A DNA stretch of 64,000 nt from JBBRHQ01 sp963840235 (GCA_963840235.1 CAWIYC010000003.1:547253-611252), one strand, 5' to 3'; counted from the stretch's first letter, positions 36,031 through 45,826 are shown. Made by a program: numbers and translations. Notes: a model not told the origin generated them from the sequence alone.

Positions 36031-37412
36031 GCGCCGGGTCCCCCCCGCTCGCTCCCGCCGGGATCTTCAAGGCGTACGACATCCGCGGGCTCTACGGATC
36101 CGAGATGGACGAGACCACCGCTCACGCGGTCGGCCGCGCCTTTGCCCGGGTCCTCGGCCGGCTCCGGGGGAAGGACCCGCAGGATCTTCGGATCGGCCTC
36201 GGCCGCGATATGCGGTTGACGGCGCCGGCGATGGCGGCGGAGTTGCGCGACGGCCTCATCTTCGAGGGCGCGACCGTGATCGACGCCGGCATGGTCGCGA
36301 CCGAGATGCTCTATTTCCTCGTCGGCTCGCGCGACCTCGACGGCGGGGCGATGGTCACCGCATCGCACAACCCGAAGGCATACACCGGGGTCAAGCTGAT
36401 CCGCGAGGGAGCTCTGGCGCTCTCCGGCGATGCGGGCATCGACCAGGTGCGTACCGAGATCGAGGCGGGTCTGGGCCACGCCCCCGGGGGCGGCTCGCTT
36501 CAGGAAGTGGACATCTGGGACGAGTTCCGCGCCCACGCTGCCTCGTTCGTGGACCCGGCCGCGGTGCGGCCAATGAGGGTGGTGGTGGACGGCGGCAACG
36601 GCATGGCCGGGCCGATGGTCGGCCCGGTCCTCGAGGACCTCGGCCTCGACCTGGTCGAGATGTACTTCACCCCCGACGGCGAGTTCCCCGACCACGAGCC
36701 GAACCCGCTGCTGAAGAAGAACCGGGAGATGATCATGGACCGGGTGCGCGCCGAGGGCGCCGACCTCGGCATCGCCTGGGACGGCGATGCGGACCGCTGC
36801 TTCTTCATCGATTCGACCGGGACCTTCTGTGACGGCGACTTCGTCTGTGCGCTGCTCGCCCAGGCCGCGATCGCGAAGAGCCCCGGGGCGATGATCCTCT
36901 ATGACCCCCGCTCGAGCAGGGCCGTCCCCGACGTCGTCGCGGAGGCCGGCGGCCGCTCCGCCCTCTCCCGCGTCGGCCACGCTTTCTTCAAGGCCCGGAT
37001 GCGCGAGGAGGAGGCCGCCTTCGGCGGCGAGGTCTCGGGCCACTACTACTTCCGCGACTTCTGGAACGCCGACTCGGGGACGATGCCGGCGCTGCTGATG
37101 CTGGAGCTGCTCTCCCGAGGCGAGCGCGGCCTGGCTCAGCTGATGGAGGACTTCCGCTCGCGCTACTTCATCTCCGGCGAGATCAACTCCGAGGTCGCCG
37201 ACTCGGCGGCGAAGATGGCGCTGATCGCCGATCGCTACTCCGACGGCGAGATCGGCCGCCTCGATGGGATCTCGGTCGACTATCCCGAATGGCACTTCAA
37301 CGTGCGCCCGTCGAACACGGAGCCGCTGCTGCGGCTGAACCTCGAATCGCTGCTATCGCGCGAGCACATGGAGAGCAAGCGGGACGAGGTCCTGGGGTTG
37401 ATCACGGAGTGA
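36027..37412 (+). CDS. manB: Phosphomannomutase/phosphoglucomutase
   Basis: It interconverts hexose 1- and 6-phosphates, feeding nucleotide-sugar synthesis. The 461-residue protein has FKAYDIRGLYG, the phosphoserine loop MVTASHNPKAY, the metal loop WDGDADRCFF, sugar-binding GEVSGHYYF and the phosphate loop VRPSNTEPLLRLN. The start is TTG 36027 with a strong ribosome site AAGGAGG, in a TTGA overlap with the HIT gene. Confidence 0.95.
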   Translation: MSAGSPPLAPAGIFKAYDIRGLYGSEMDETTAHAVGRAFARVLGRLRGKDPQDLRIGLGRDMRLTAPAMAAELRDGLIFEGATVIDAGMVATEMLYFLVGSRDLDGGAMVTASHNPKAYTGVKLIREGALALSGDAGIDQVRTEIEAGLGHAPGGGSLQEVDIWDEFRAHAASFVDPAAVRPMRVVVDGGNGMAGPMVGPVLEDLGLDLVEMYFTPDGEFPDHEPNPLLKKNREMIMDRVRAEGADLGIAWDGDADRCFFIDSTGTFCDGDFVCALLAQAAIAKSPGAMILYDPRSSRAVPDVVAEAGGRSALSRVGHAFFKARMREEEAAFGGEVSGHYYFRDFWNADSGTMPALLMLELLSRGERGLAQLMEDFRSRYFISGEINSEVADSAAKMALIADRYSDGEIGRLDGISVDYPEWHFNVRPSNTEPLLRLNLESLLSREHMESKRDEVLGLITE

Positions 37413-38416
37413 CCCCGGAGGAAGCGCTCGAGCGGGCGCGGGACGCCGGGATCCACTGCCTCCGAATACCGACCCCGTTCGCGGTCGGACGGGTCAACTG
37501 CTACCTGCTCGAGGACGAGCCGCTGACCCTGATCGACACCGGGCCGAACTCCGGCAAGGCCCTGGACGAGCTGCAGACGCAGTTGGGCCAGCGCGGCCAC
37601 TCGATCTCCGACCTCGAGCTGGTCATCCTCACCCATCAGCACATAGACCACGTCGGCCTGATCGAGATCATCGTCGACCACTCGGGCGCCGAGGTCGCCG
37701 CGATCGGCGTCGCCGCGTCGCGGCTGGCGAACTTCGGCGAGGACACCGAGCGCGAGGACGCCTTCGCCGCCGATCTGATGCGCCGTCACGGCGTCCCCGA
37801 GCAGGTGGTGACCGTGTTGAGGACGGTGACAGCCAGCTTCCGAGGCTGGGGAGCGGCGGCGCAGGTGACGCGGCCGCTCGCCGACGGTGAGGAGCTCGAG
37901 TTCGCCGACCGCACCCTCCGGGCCTTCCACCGACCGGGGCACAGCCCCTCGGACACGATCTTCTGGGACGAGGACCGCAGGATCCTGATCGCCGCCGACC
38001 ACCTGATCAAGAAGATCTCCTCCAACCCGCTGGTGACCCGGCCGCTGGACGGCTCCGAAGGACGTACCCGCGCCCTCGTTTCCTACCTCGACTCGATGCG
38101 CAGGACCCGCGAGCTGCCGGCCGAGATCGTCCTCTCCGGCCACGGCGAGCCGATCACCGACCACGTCGCCCTGATTGACGAGCGGATCGCCAAGCACATG
38201 CGGCGCAAGGAGAAGATCTTCGGGCTGATCGCCGAGCAGTCCCGGACCGGTCACGCGCTCGCCCAGGCGATCTGGGGGAACGTCGCGGTCACCCAGGCCT
38301 ACCTCACCCTCTCCGAGGTCATCGGCCACGTCGACCTGCTGCTCGACGAGGGACGCGTGGTCGAGGTCAGCGACGACTCGGTGATCCGCTACGAGGCGGT
38401 GAGCGACGGTGGTTGA
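37409..38416 (+). CDS. Metallo-beta-lactamase-fold hydrolase
   Basis: A 335-residue MBL protein from GTG 37409, which overlaps the manB stop. The zinc motif is ILTHQHIDHVGL, with later HRPGHSPSDTIFW, IAADHLI and SGHGEPI. A C-terminal helical extension resembles glyoxalase-II-like or LACTB2-like hydrolases. Substrate not known. It also overlaps the next start by 8 bp. Confidence 0.87.
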   Translation: MTPEEALERARDAGIHCLRIPTPFAVGRVNCYLLEDEPLTLIDTGPNSGKALDELQTQLGQRGHSISDLELVILTHQHIDHVGLIEIIVDHSGAEVAAIGVAASRLANFGEDTEREDAFAADLMRRHGVPEQVVTVLRTVTASFRGWGAAAQVTRPLADGEELEFADRTLRAFHRPGHSPSDTIFWDEDRRILIAADHLIKKISSNPLVTRPLDGSEGRTRALVSYLDSMRRTRELPAEIVLSGHGEPITDHVALIDERIAKHMRRKEKIFGLIAEQSRTGHALAQAIWGNVAVTQAYLTLSEVIGHVDLLLDEGRVVEVSDDSVIRYEAVSDGG

Positions 38417-39371
38417 GGCGGAGGAGCCCCGGGCGAGGAAGCGGATGCTGATCATCGTCAACCCCTATGCGACCACGGTCTCCGATCGGCTCAAGAACCT
38501 CGTCGTCTATGCGCTGCAGGGGCGCTATGAGGTCGAGGCTGTGACCACCGAGGCGGCCGACCACGCGACCGAGATAGGGCGCGAGGCCCGCGGCGGCGGT
38601 TTCGACATCGTCGTCGCCTTCGGCGGCGACGGGACCCTGAATGAGGTCGCCAACGGCCTCGCCGGCACCGACGTACCGGTATCGGTCCTACCCGGGGGCT
38701 CGACCAATGTCGTCGCCCGAACCCTCGGAATCCCCAACGACGTCGTCGACGCCACCGAGCACCTGCTCTCGATCGCCGACGACTTCAAGCCCCGCAAGAT
38801 CGACCTGGGGATCGTCGAGGGGCGCTATTTCGTCTTCTCCTGCGGGGCCGGCATCGACGCCTCCGTGGTCGAGCGGGTCGAGGCCAACCCGAAGATGAAG
38901 GCCAGGGCCGGCCCCTACTTCTACATCTACTCGGCCGTCTCGGGCTTCTACCTACGCTACCTGCGCAACCCGGTGCGGCTGCGGGTCGAGGCTGACGGAG
39001 GCCGCGTGGTCGAGGGGGTGACCGCCCTGGCGCAGAACTCCGACCCGTTCACCTACTTCTCCAAGCGCCCGATCCGAATCTGCGAGGGCATCGGGATCGA
39101 CGACGGGAAGCTGGCGGTGGGTGTGCTCACCCGGGCCAAACAGCGAGACCAGGCAACCCTGGTCTCGCGGCTGCTGAGCGGCCGCTACCTGGCGGGGCAC
39201 CGCGCGGTCGAGATCCTCGACGGGGTCACCGAGGCGACGGTGTCGTCGATCACCGACGAGCCCGATGGAGCCAGGCGGCGCTTCCCGGTCCAGGTCGACG
39301 GCGACTACCTGGGCGAGCACGAGCAGGTGACGATCCGGGTCGTCCCCGGGGCGCTGACGATCGTTGCCTGA
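38409..39371 (+). CDS. Diacylglycerol kinase-family lipid kinase
   Basis: A 320-residue DAGK/YegS-type kinase. Motifs: LIIVNPYATTVSDR (phosphate loop), VAFGGDGTLNEVANGL (nucleotide site), VLPGGSTNVVARTLGIP and FSCGAGIDASVVERV. The C-terminal beta domain includes FPVQVDGDYLGEHE. Probable role is phosphorylation of a lipid or sphingosine-like substrate at the membrane. It starts with GTG and overlaps neighbours on both sides. Confidence 0.88.
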   Translation: MVEAEEPRARKRMLIIVNPYATTVSDRLKNLVVYALQGRYEVEAVTTEAADHATEIGREARGGGFDIVVAFGGDGTLNEVANGLAGTDVPVSVLPGGSTNVVARTLGIPNDVVDATEHLLSIADDFKPRKIDLGIVEGRYFVFSCGAGIDASVVERVEANPKMKARAGPYFYIYSAVSGFYLRYLRNPVRLRVEADGGRVVEGVTALAQNSDPFTYFSKRPIRICEGIGIDDGKLAVGVLTRAKQRDQATLVSRLLSGRYLAGHRAVEILDGVTEATVSSITDEPDGARRRFPVQVDGDYLGEHEQVTIRVVPGALTIVA

Positions 39372-39801
39372 GGGAGGCTGCGCCTTCTGCCGGATCGCCT
39401 CCGCCGAAGCCGAGGCCTCAGTCGTGCTCGAGGGGCCCGGCGCCCTTGCCTTCCTCGACCACCGTCCCCTCTTCCACGGCCACTGCCTGCTGATTCCCCG
39501 CCGCCACGTCGAGACGCTGCTGGAGCTGCCGGACGCCGAGGTCGGGCCGCTGTTCGTCACCGCCAAGCGCCTGACGGGGGCCGTGACCGAGGCGATGGGC
39601 GCCCAGGGCACGTTCGTCGCCCTCAACAACGTCGTCAGCCAGAGCGTCCCCCACCTTCACATCCATGTTGTCCCGCGCCGGCGCAAGGACGGTCTGCGTG
39701 GGTTCTTCTGGCCACGGACGAAGTACGACTCCGTCGAGCAGATGGAGGAGGTCCGGGGGCGCGTCGTGGCGGCGCTGGAAGGAGACGCCGGGCCGGCCTG
39801 A
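39364..39801 (+). CDS. HIT-family protein (second copy)
   Basis: A 145-residue histidine-triad nucleotide-binding protein from TTG 39364. GGCAFCRIASAEAEAS is the N-terminal zinc-like motif and VPHLHIHVVPRR is the triad. It is a different subtype from the HIT protein at 35542, shorter and more HINT/Fhit-like. It overlaps the lipid-kinase stop by 8 bp. Confidence 0.88.
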   Translation: MPEGGCAFCRIASAEAEASVVLEGPGALAFLDHRPLFHGHCLLIPRRHVETLLELPDAEVGPLFVTAKRLTGAVTEAMGAQGTFVALNNVVSQSVPHLHIHVVPRRRKDGLRGFFWPRTKYDSVEQMEEVRGRVVAALEGDAGPA

Positions 39802-39803
39802 AC

Positions 39804-40823
39804 TCAACCGAGAAGCCCAGCGGCCTGCGCTCCCTCGACCGTTTCCAGAAGTGTCTGCCCGGCGTCGGAAAGCGGCTCCCAGCCAAGCTCGCGCCGCGCC
39901 TTCGAGGAGTCCATGATCACCGGGACGCGGAGGGCGTTGACCCACTCGAACTCGGCTGAGAGGAAGGAGAGACGGCCGCCGACACCGGCGGCGATATCGA
40001 CTGCCGGCGCAGGCACCGGGATCGAGTACCAGCCCAGCGCCCGGGCCAGATCGGCGAAGGTGATCTCGCCGTCCCCGGCGAGGTTGTAGACGCCGGCCGG
40101 GCCCCTGCCCGCGATCGCCGCCGCCAATGCCGAAGCGACGTCGTCGTGATGGCAGAGCTGGAGGGGGACGCCGGGGTCGGGGAGCACCGGGCGCAGGAAG
40201 GGGAGCGATGGCAACGCCTCCATCGCCCGTCCCACGAACGGAAGCTGTGCCCCTATCCGCACCGCCCTCAACGCCTCCTCGACCAGCTTCGTCGCCCGCC
40301 TGCCGGCGACGATCGAGGGGCGGAAGACGTAGGCATCCGTGGATCCGCCGCGGAGGATCTCCACCAGCAACGCCTCCAGCTCGGCCTTCTGCGCCGAGTA
40401 GTAGAGGCCCTCGCTGCCGCGGGGTGGCACCTCCTCGGTCAGCGGCTGCGGGTTGTCACCGTGGAAGCCGTAGGCAGCGACCGAGGACGTGTAGACCAGC
40501 CGCGGCGTCCCGGCCGCCCGAACCGCCTCGAACACGTTGCGGCTCCCCTCGAGGTTGACCCTGCGGGTTTCCTCGTGGCTACCGAAGATGACAAAGGCGA
40601 GGTGAACGGCGACGTCGGCGTCGGCGAGGAGGGCGTCGAGGGCGGTTCGGTCGAGGATGTCCCCCTGGCGATAGCTGACCTTCTCCCATCCCTCGCCGGC
40701 GGGGTCGAAGGGACTGCGGGCCATCCCGAGCACGCGCCCGACCTCCTCCGATCGCTCGAGAGCCGAGAGCAGGGCCTTGCCGATCTCGCCGGTCGGCCCG
40801 GTTACCGCAACTGTCAGCGCCAC
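39804..40823 (-). CDS. NAD-dependent epimerase/dehydratase (SDR)
   Basis: A 339-residue Rossmann protein, VAVTGPTGEIGKALLSAL at the N-terminus, HLAFVIFGSHEETRRVNLEG, YTSSVAAYG, active-site YYSAQKAELE, then VFRPSIVAGRRATK. This resembles SDRs annotated as sugar or steroid-like epimerases. Substrate unknown. It is convergent with the HIT gene (stops 2 bp apart) and divergent from the HEAT gene. Confidence 0.85.
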   Translation of the reverse strand: MALTVAVTGPTGEIGKALLSALERSEEVGRVLGMARSPFDPAGEGWEKVSYRQGDILDRTALDALLADADVAVHLAFVIFGSHEETRRVNLEGSRNVFEAVRAAGTPRLVYTSSVAAYGFHGDNPQPLTEEVPPRGSEGLYYSAQKAELEALLVEILRGGSTDAYVFRPSIVAGRRATKLVEEALRAVRIGAQLPFVGRAMEALPSLPFLRPVLPDPGVPLQLCHHDDVASALAAAIAGRGPAGVYNLAGDGEITFADLARALGWYSIPVPAPAVDIAAGVGGRLSFLSAEFEWVNALRVPVIMDSSKARRELGWEPLSDAGQTLLETVEGAQAAGLLG

Positions 40824-40973
40824 GGCTTCAGTCTAGGTGTGACGGCATCCTCCCGCTGCCGCCCCTCAACCGGAGCGGAACGCCTTGATCAAACTTGAAG
40901 GCCAGGCGATAGGCTGAAAGGGTCTGGACGTTTGTTCCATAGGCCGCAGCTGCTGCGGTGAGTTGGATCGACC

Positions 40974-42035
40974 ATGGGCATTTTCAACCGCAAGCCGAGA
41001 GTCAAGACGATGGCCCGCGCCGGGGACGCCGACGGGTTGATCGCTGCCAGTCGCTACCGCGAGCTCAGCTCCGTCCACGATGACGGCGTGGTCGATCTGG
41101 GTACCCGAACGCGCGTGGCCGCGATCTACGCACTGCGCGACCTGGGGCCAACGGTGGGACAGGAGGCGGTGATCGAAGCGTTGGCGGATCCGGAGGACCG
41201 GGTAAGGACGGCCGCGATCGTGGTCCTGTTCGAGCGCTCTGAGCCGGAGCCGATCGCCGACGGGCTGCGCTGGTTTCCGCGCGAGGGTAACTCCCGCTAC
41301 CTGGCGACGCGGGCCCTGCTCGAGCTGGGAGTGACGGGCAGCGCCGGCATGGCGGCCGACGCTCTCGTTCACCAACTTCCGGAGGAGCCGATCGCCGATG
41401 ACGACATCGCCGCCTTCGAGCAGCTTTTCGCCAACGAGCCCGAAGGAGCGAGAGACGAAGTCATCGGCCTGCTCACCGAGGCCATTCGCGACGATGATGA
41501 TTTCGTCGCCAACCGCGCCGTCCAGCTACTGGTCCGGCTGGCGCCTGCCAGCGTCGAGGTTCTGCTCGACGCGCTTCCCGACCCCGACGCGGGCCATCAT
41601 GCAGCTGTCGGGCTGACCGAGATCAAGGACAGCCGTGCGCTCAAACCGCTGATCGAAGCGCTTGATCACGCCGATGCGCGGGCGCGCGCCGCCAGCTGCG
41701 TGGCCCTGGGGGAACTGCGCGACTCCACGGCCGTCGAGCCGCTGCTGAGGGCGTCGCAGGACCCCGAGCTCGCCGTGCGTGCCAGGGCGGGCGCTGCGCT
41801 CGATCGGCTCGGCACTGTCGCCGTGGTGGTCGGGATCTCGGCCCTCCTGCGCCCGGAGATCGAGAACGCCCTGGAGTCGGGCCGTGGGGTCGAGCCGCAG
41901 CGGCTGAGAGCGGCCAAGGCACTCCCCAACCCTCACAACGGTCGCACGGTCGCCGGCGGGACCACGCTCGAACGCGTCGCCCGGCTTCTCGAGGGTTTGG
42001 GAGCACCGGCCCGGCGGGCGTCTGCTGACAGCTGA
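40974..42035 (+). CDS. HEAT-repeat protein
   Basis: A 353-residue alpha-helical repeat protein. HEAT-like helices are visible as TRVAAIYALRDLGPTVG, EDRVRTAAIVVLFERSE, SRALKPLIEALDHADARARA and STAVEPLLRASQDPELAVRA. Likely a scaffold or interaction protein; no catalytic motif. It stands alone with a 150-bp upstream gap. Confidence 0.8.
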   Translation: MGIFNRKPRVKTMARAGDADGLIAASRYRELSSVHDDGVVDLGTRTRVAAIYALRDLGPTVGQEAVIEALADPEDRVRTAAIVVLFERSEPEPIADGLRWFPREGNSRYLATRALLELGVTGSAGMAADALVHQLPEEPIADDDIAAFEQLFANEPEGARDEVIGLLTEAIRDDDDFVANRAVQLLVRLAPASVEVLLDALPDPDAGHHAAVGLTEIKDSRALKPLIEALDHADARARAASCVALGELRDSTAVEPLLRASQDPELAVRARAGAALDRLGTVAVVVGISALLRPEIENALESGRGVEPQRLRAAKALPNPHNGRTVAGGTTLERVARLLEGLGAPARRASADS

Positions 42036-42093
42036 CGTTGGCCCGGCCGAGCCGGTTCGTCCACCGCGATAGAGCGTGGGCCGGCGCCCGGGC

Positions 42094-42636
42094 TCAGGGG
42101 CTCGCGCGGTCGAGCAGCCGGGCCGGGTTGCCGACCACCGTCGAGCCGGGCTCGACGTCCTTGGTCACGACCGCACCGGCACCGACTATCGCGCCGCTGC
42201 CGATACGAACGCCGCCGAGGATGATTGCGCCGGATCCGATCGAGGCGCCCCGCTCGACCACCGTCTCCAGCATCTCCCAGTCATCCTCGGTCTGCAGCAC
42301 GCCGTCCCCGTTGGTCGCACGCGGATACTTGTCGTTGATGAAGATCGCTCCGTGCCCTACGAAGACCTCGTCCTCGATCCGGACGCCGGTGCAGATCACT
42401 GCGTGACTCTGGATCTTGCAGGCTTCACCGACGCTGACCCCTGCCTGCATCTCCACGAATGCGCCGACGCGCGTGCGCGAGTCGATCCGGCAGCCGTAGA
42501 GGTTGGCGAACGCATAGACGACCACGTCCTCCCCGAAGGAGACGTCGATCAACTGCCGGAACGGGGCGTCATTCGCGGGTGAGTTTCCCGCCGCCTGCGC
42601 GCGTCGATCCTGCCCAGTCGCCTTCGCTTCCTCCAT
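42094..42636 (-). CDS. Left-handed beta-helix (hexapeptide) sugar N- or O-acyltransferase
   Basis: ATG 42634-42636 gives 180 residues. Hexapeptide repeats run through the protein, such as VGAFVEMQAGVSVGEACKIQ, IEDEVFVGHGAIF and IGSGAIILGGVRIGSGAIVG, ending with STVVGNPARLL. This fits nucleotide-sugar acyltransferases that act on amino sugars made by DegT enzymes. The DegT gene is just across the divergently read regulator. Confidence 0.85.
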   Translation of the reverse strand: MEEAKATGQDRRAQAAGNSPANDAPFRQLIDVSFGEDVVVYAFANLYGCRIDSRTRVGAFVEMQAGVSVGEACKIQSHAVICTGVRIEDEVFVGHGAIFINDKYPRATNGDGVLQTEDDWEMLETVVERGASIGSGAIILGGVRIGSGAIVGAGAVVTKDVEPGSTVVGNPARLLDRASP

Positions 42637-42720
42637 TGCAGGAATAACGGCTCCTAGCAACAGAATTTTTGCCCTCGGAATACAGCGCAAGCTTCTGCGC
42701 CCTTGCGCCGTTCCTTGCGT

Positions 42721-43428
42721 ATGGAGGTGCTGACCCACCCGGGAGCAGATGCCGTTGCGTCCAACGACATCTCGTGCGTGGTCGTGAGCGCCGACGATCC
42801 GACGATGCACCGGCGGGTGGAGGCGACCCTCTCCGCGGAGGGGCTCGAGCCGCGCCGCCGGGGAGGCGCCCGAAACCGCATCGCCGATGGCGACGTTGAC
42901 GCCTCGGCGATCATCGTCGCCGTCTGCAACGTGGACGTGCCCCGCGAGATGGCGACCCTTCGGCGCCTGCGGCGTCAGTGGCGGCAGCCCGCGATCATCG
43001 TCATCTCGCCGCCGGCCACCGGAACCGGGGTCCGCCGCGCGCTCGAGGCTGGAGCCGACGCTTTCGTCTTCGAGTCCGACCTCGAACTTACCTTGGCGGC
43101 AACCGTGCGCGCGGTGGCCAGCGGCCAGTCTGTGGTGCCGCGCAAGGTCCGCGGCAGCCTCGAGCGCCCGGCCCTCTCGCATCGCGAGCGCCAGGTTCTG
43201 GCGCTCGTCGCCAGGGGCCTGACCAATGCCCAGATCGCCAAGCGGCTGTTCCTTTCCGAGAGCACGATCAAGAGTCACCTCTCCTCCGTCTTCGGAAAGC
43301 TCGGAGTCCGCTCTCGCTGGGAGGCTGCGGCGCTCTTCCTTGAACTCGAGCAGGCGACGAATCGCGCCCTGCCCGGCACCGGGCAGGCAGCCGCCGATCT
43401 CGACGGACTCGGGCAAGGCGCCGCATGA
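42721..43428 (+). CDS. LuxR/NarL-type regulator with a degenerate receiver domain
   Basis: A 235-residue two-domain protein. The C-terminal LuxR helix-turn-helix is clear: LSHRERQVLALVARGLTNAQ and SESTIKSHLSSVFGKLGVRS. The N-terminal half has receiver-like strands (CVVVSADDP, IIVISPPATGTGVRRAL, GADAFVF), but the third strand reads IIVAVCNVD with no Asp at the phosphorylation position, so control by phosphorylation is doubtful. Start ATG 42721 (a TTG at 42703 is possible). It lies between an acyltransferase and an aminotransferase. Confidence 0.82.
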   Translation: MEVLTHPGADAVASNDISCVVVSADDPTMHRRVEATLSAEGLEPRRRGGARNRIADGDVDASAIIVAVCNVDVPREMATLRRLRRQWRQPAIIVISPPATGTGVRRALEAGADAFVFESDLELTLAATVRAVASGQSVVPRKVRGSLERPALSHRERQVLALVARGLTNAQIAKRLFLSESTIKSHLSSVFGKLGVRSRWEAAALFLELEQATNRALPGTGQAAADLDGLGQGAA

Positions 43429-44594
43429 ACTCGCCGATCGCGTCGGCAACGCTGCCCTCGGCGGCGGCGAACATCGGCGGGCGGGTGCCGTTCATCCGCC
43501 TCGACGAAACCGACCCGGATCTGTTCGCGGAGCTGCTCGAAGTGGTCGAGCGGGTCGCCCGCGACGGCGCTTTCACACTCGGCGCCGAGGTCGAGTGCTT
43601 CGAGCAGGAGTTCGCTGCATATTGCGAGACGGAGGAGGCGGTGGGGGTCTCCTCGGGGACGGCGGCCCTCGAGCTGGCCCTACGAGGGCTGGGGATCGGG
43701 CCTGGCGACGAGGTCGTCGTCCCCACCTACAGCTTCATCGCCACCGCTGAGGCGGTGACCGCGACGGGGGCGGTTCCGGTGCTTGTCGACGTGGACCCCG
43801 AGAACGCGGTGCTGACTGCAGAGATCGCCGAGCCTGCGCTGACGGCCCGCACACGCTGTGTCATCCCGGTCCACCTCTTCGGTCGAACCGTCGAGATGGA
43901 CCCGCTGCTGGAGCTCTGCCGGTCGCGCGGCATCCATGTCGTCGAGGACGCCTGCCAGGCCCACGGCGCCCGCTACCGCGGTCGGCCCGTGGGGTCGCTG
44001 GGCGACGCGGGCTGCTTCAGCTTCTACCCGACCAAGAACCTCGGCGCCTGGGGCGACGGGGGGGCGCTGGTGACCAGCGATCCCGCGCTCGCCCAGCGGG
44101 TGCGCCTGCTTCGATCTCACGGCGAGGCGGTGCGCCACGACCACGAGCTGCCCGCCGGCACCGACCGCCTGCATGCGCTGCAGGCGGCGATCCTGCGGGT
44201 CAAGCTGGGCAGGCTCGAGGATTGGAATGCAAGCCGCCGCGCCGCCGCCGCCGCCCTGGCGGCGGCCCTCGCCGACAGCGGCCTGGTGCTCCCGTCGCCG
44301 CCGCCCGCCGACGGCGATCACGTCTTCCACCTGTTCGTGGTCCGAACGCCCGCGCGAGATGCTTTGCGTGTTCACCTCCAGGACCGCGGGGTGGCCAGCG
44401 CGGTTCACTATCCGACGCCGATCCACCTGCAGCCCGCCTACGCCGACCTCGGGCTCGGGCGAGGCAGCCTGCCGAACGCGGAGGCGCTGGCCGGCGACAG
44501 TTGCTCGCTGCCGATCTTCCCGGCCATCGAGGAGTGGCAGATCGGCGAGATCGCGGAAGCCATCGAGAGCTTTGGCGACGCTCTCGACAGTTAA
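43425..44594 (+). CDS. DegT/DnrJ/EryC1/StrS-family sugar aminotransferase
   Basis: A 389-residue PLP aminotransferase for keto sugars. Motifs: SSGTAALELALRGLG, VVPTYSFIATAEAV, EDACQAHGARYRG, and FSFYPTKNLGAWGDGGALVT with the PLP Lys. It makes an amino sugar; the hexapeptide acyltransferase upstream could then acylate it. It overlaps the regulator stop by 4 bp (ATGA) and the GT4 start by 23 bp if the TTG start is right. Confidence 0.93.
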   Translation: MNSPIASATLPSAAANIGGRVPFIRLDETDPDLFAELLEVVERVARDGAFTLGAEVECFEQEFAAYCETEEAVGVSSGTAALELALRGLGIGPGDEVVVPTYSFIATAEAVTATGAVPVLVDVDPENAVLTAEIAEPALTARTRCVIPVHLFGRTVEMDPLLELCRSRGIHVVEDACQAHGARYRGRPVGSLGDAGCFSFYPTKNLGAWGDGGALVTSDPALAQRVRLLRSHGEAVRHDHELPAGTDRLHALQAAILRVKLGRLEDWNASRRAAAAALAAALADSGLVLPSPPPADGDHVFHLFVVRTPARDALRVHLQDRGVASAVHYPTPIHLQPAYADLGLGRGSLPNAEALAGDSCSLPIFPAIEEWQIGEIAEAIESFGDALDS

Positions 44595-45825
44595 CGGCGC
44601 TTCCGCCAACGGCGTCTCCCCTGCCGCCCCCCGGCGCGAGCGCGGCCTTCGCGTCTGCATGGTCCACTACTCCGACTTCACCGTCGACTCCCGGATTCAG
44701 CGGCAGGCGCGTGCGCTGGCCGAGCGCGGCGACGAGGTGGACTGCATCTGCCTCAGCGATGGCGCCGAGATCGACGTCGGCGAAGGCCGGATCCGGCTGC
44801 ACCGGGCGGCGACCTACAAACCCAGGGGAGGCGCCCGCGCATACATCGAGGGCAACGTCCGCTTCCTCGCCGGCGCCACGAGGCTGGTGACCGGCCTCGA
44901 CCGGCTCCGCAGCTACGACCTGGTCGAGATCCACAACATGCCGGACGCGCTCGTCTTCGCTGCGCTGCGGCCGAAGCTGCGCGGGGTCCCGATCATGCTC
45001 AACTTCCACGACACCTTCCCGGAGCTGTTCGCGACCCTTTTCGACCGCTCGCCGCGGCACCCGCTCGTCCGGCTCATCCGTGGCGAGGAGCGCCTGAGCG
45101 CGGCATTCGCCGACTCCCACATCTTCGTCACCACCGAGGCGCGCGATCTGCTGCGCTCGCGCGGGGTGACCACGCAGCGATCGAAGGTGGTCATGAACAC
45201 GCCCGACGAGCAGGTCTTCGGCAGGCGGCGCCGGCCACTGCAGCCTCCGCGCTCCGGAGAACTGCGGGTCATCTATCACGGCGGCCTCGCGGATCGGTTC
45301 GGAGTCGAGACGCTGGTCCGCGCCGTCGCCCTTCTGCGGGAGCGCGGCGAGCCCGTCGTCCTCGACGTCTACGGGTCGGATGCCGAGGCGGCGGCAAGGC
45401 TCGCCGCCACCGCCGCGGCGGTGGCCCCATCCGGCGTCCGGATCGCTCCCAGCCCGACCGCGGTCGGGGAGATCCCCGCGCGCCTTGCAGCCGCCCACCT
45501 GGGGGTGGTGCCGACCCTTCGCGATGGCTTCACCGAGCTGCTGCTCCCGGTCAAGCTGCTCGAGTACGTCCACATGGGCCTGCCGGTGATTGCTTCGCGC
45601 CTGCCGGTGATCGAGCGCTACTTCGGCGACAGCGTGATGTTTGCCGAGCCCGGCGACCCGAGCTCCATCGCGTCCGCAATCGAGGCCGTCCGCCGCGATC
45701 CCGAAGCCGCCCGGGAACGCGCCGAGCTGGCATCGGGGAGGCTCGCCGAGCTGGAATGGAGACGGCAGCGGGAGGGGTACCTGGGACTGGTGGACGACCT
45801 CGTCAAAGGCTCAAGTAGAGGTTGA
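44572..45825 (+). CDS. GT4-type glycosyltransferase
   Basis: About 417 residues from TTG 44572; a later ATG (44659) would lose the first beta strand GLRVCMVHYSDF. It has GT-B features: an N-terminal Rossmann half, DLVEIHNMPDALVFAALR, LNFHDTFPELF, then a C-terminal half with VIYHGGLADRFGVETLVRA, a LDVYGSD strand and the donor-site LPVKLLEYVHMGLPVIASRLPV. Probably adds a sugar during surface glycan assembly. Confidence 0.87.
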   Translation: MATLSTVNGASANGVSPAAPRRERGLRVCMVHYSDFTVDSRIQRQARALAERGDEVDCICLSDGAEIDVGEGRIRLHRAATYKPRGGARAYIEGNVRFLAGATRLVTGLDRLRSYDLVEIHNMPDALVFAALRPKLRGVPIMLNFHDTFPELFATLFDRSPRHPLVRLIRGEERLSAAFADSHIFVTTEARDLLRSRGVTTQRSKVVMNTPDEQVFGRRRRPLQPPRSGELRVIYHGGLADRFGVETLVRAVALLRERGEPVVLDVYGSDAEAAARLAATAAAVAPSGVRIAPSPTAVGEIPARLAAAHLGVVPTLRDGFTELLLPVKLLEYVHMGLPVIASRLPVIERYFGDSVMFAEPGDPSSIASAIEAVRRDPEAARERAELASGRLAELEWRRQREGYLGLVDDLVKGSSRG

Positions 45826-45826
45826 G

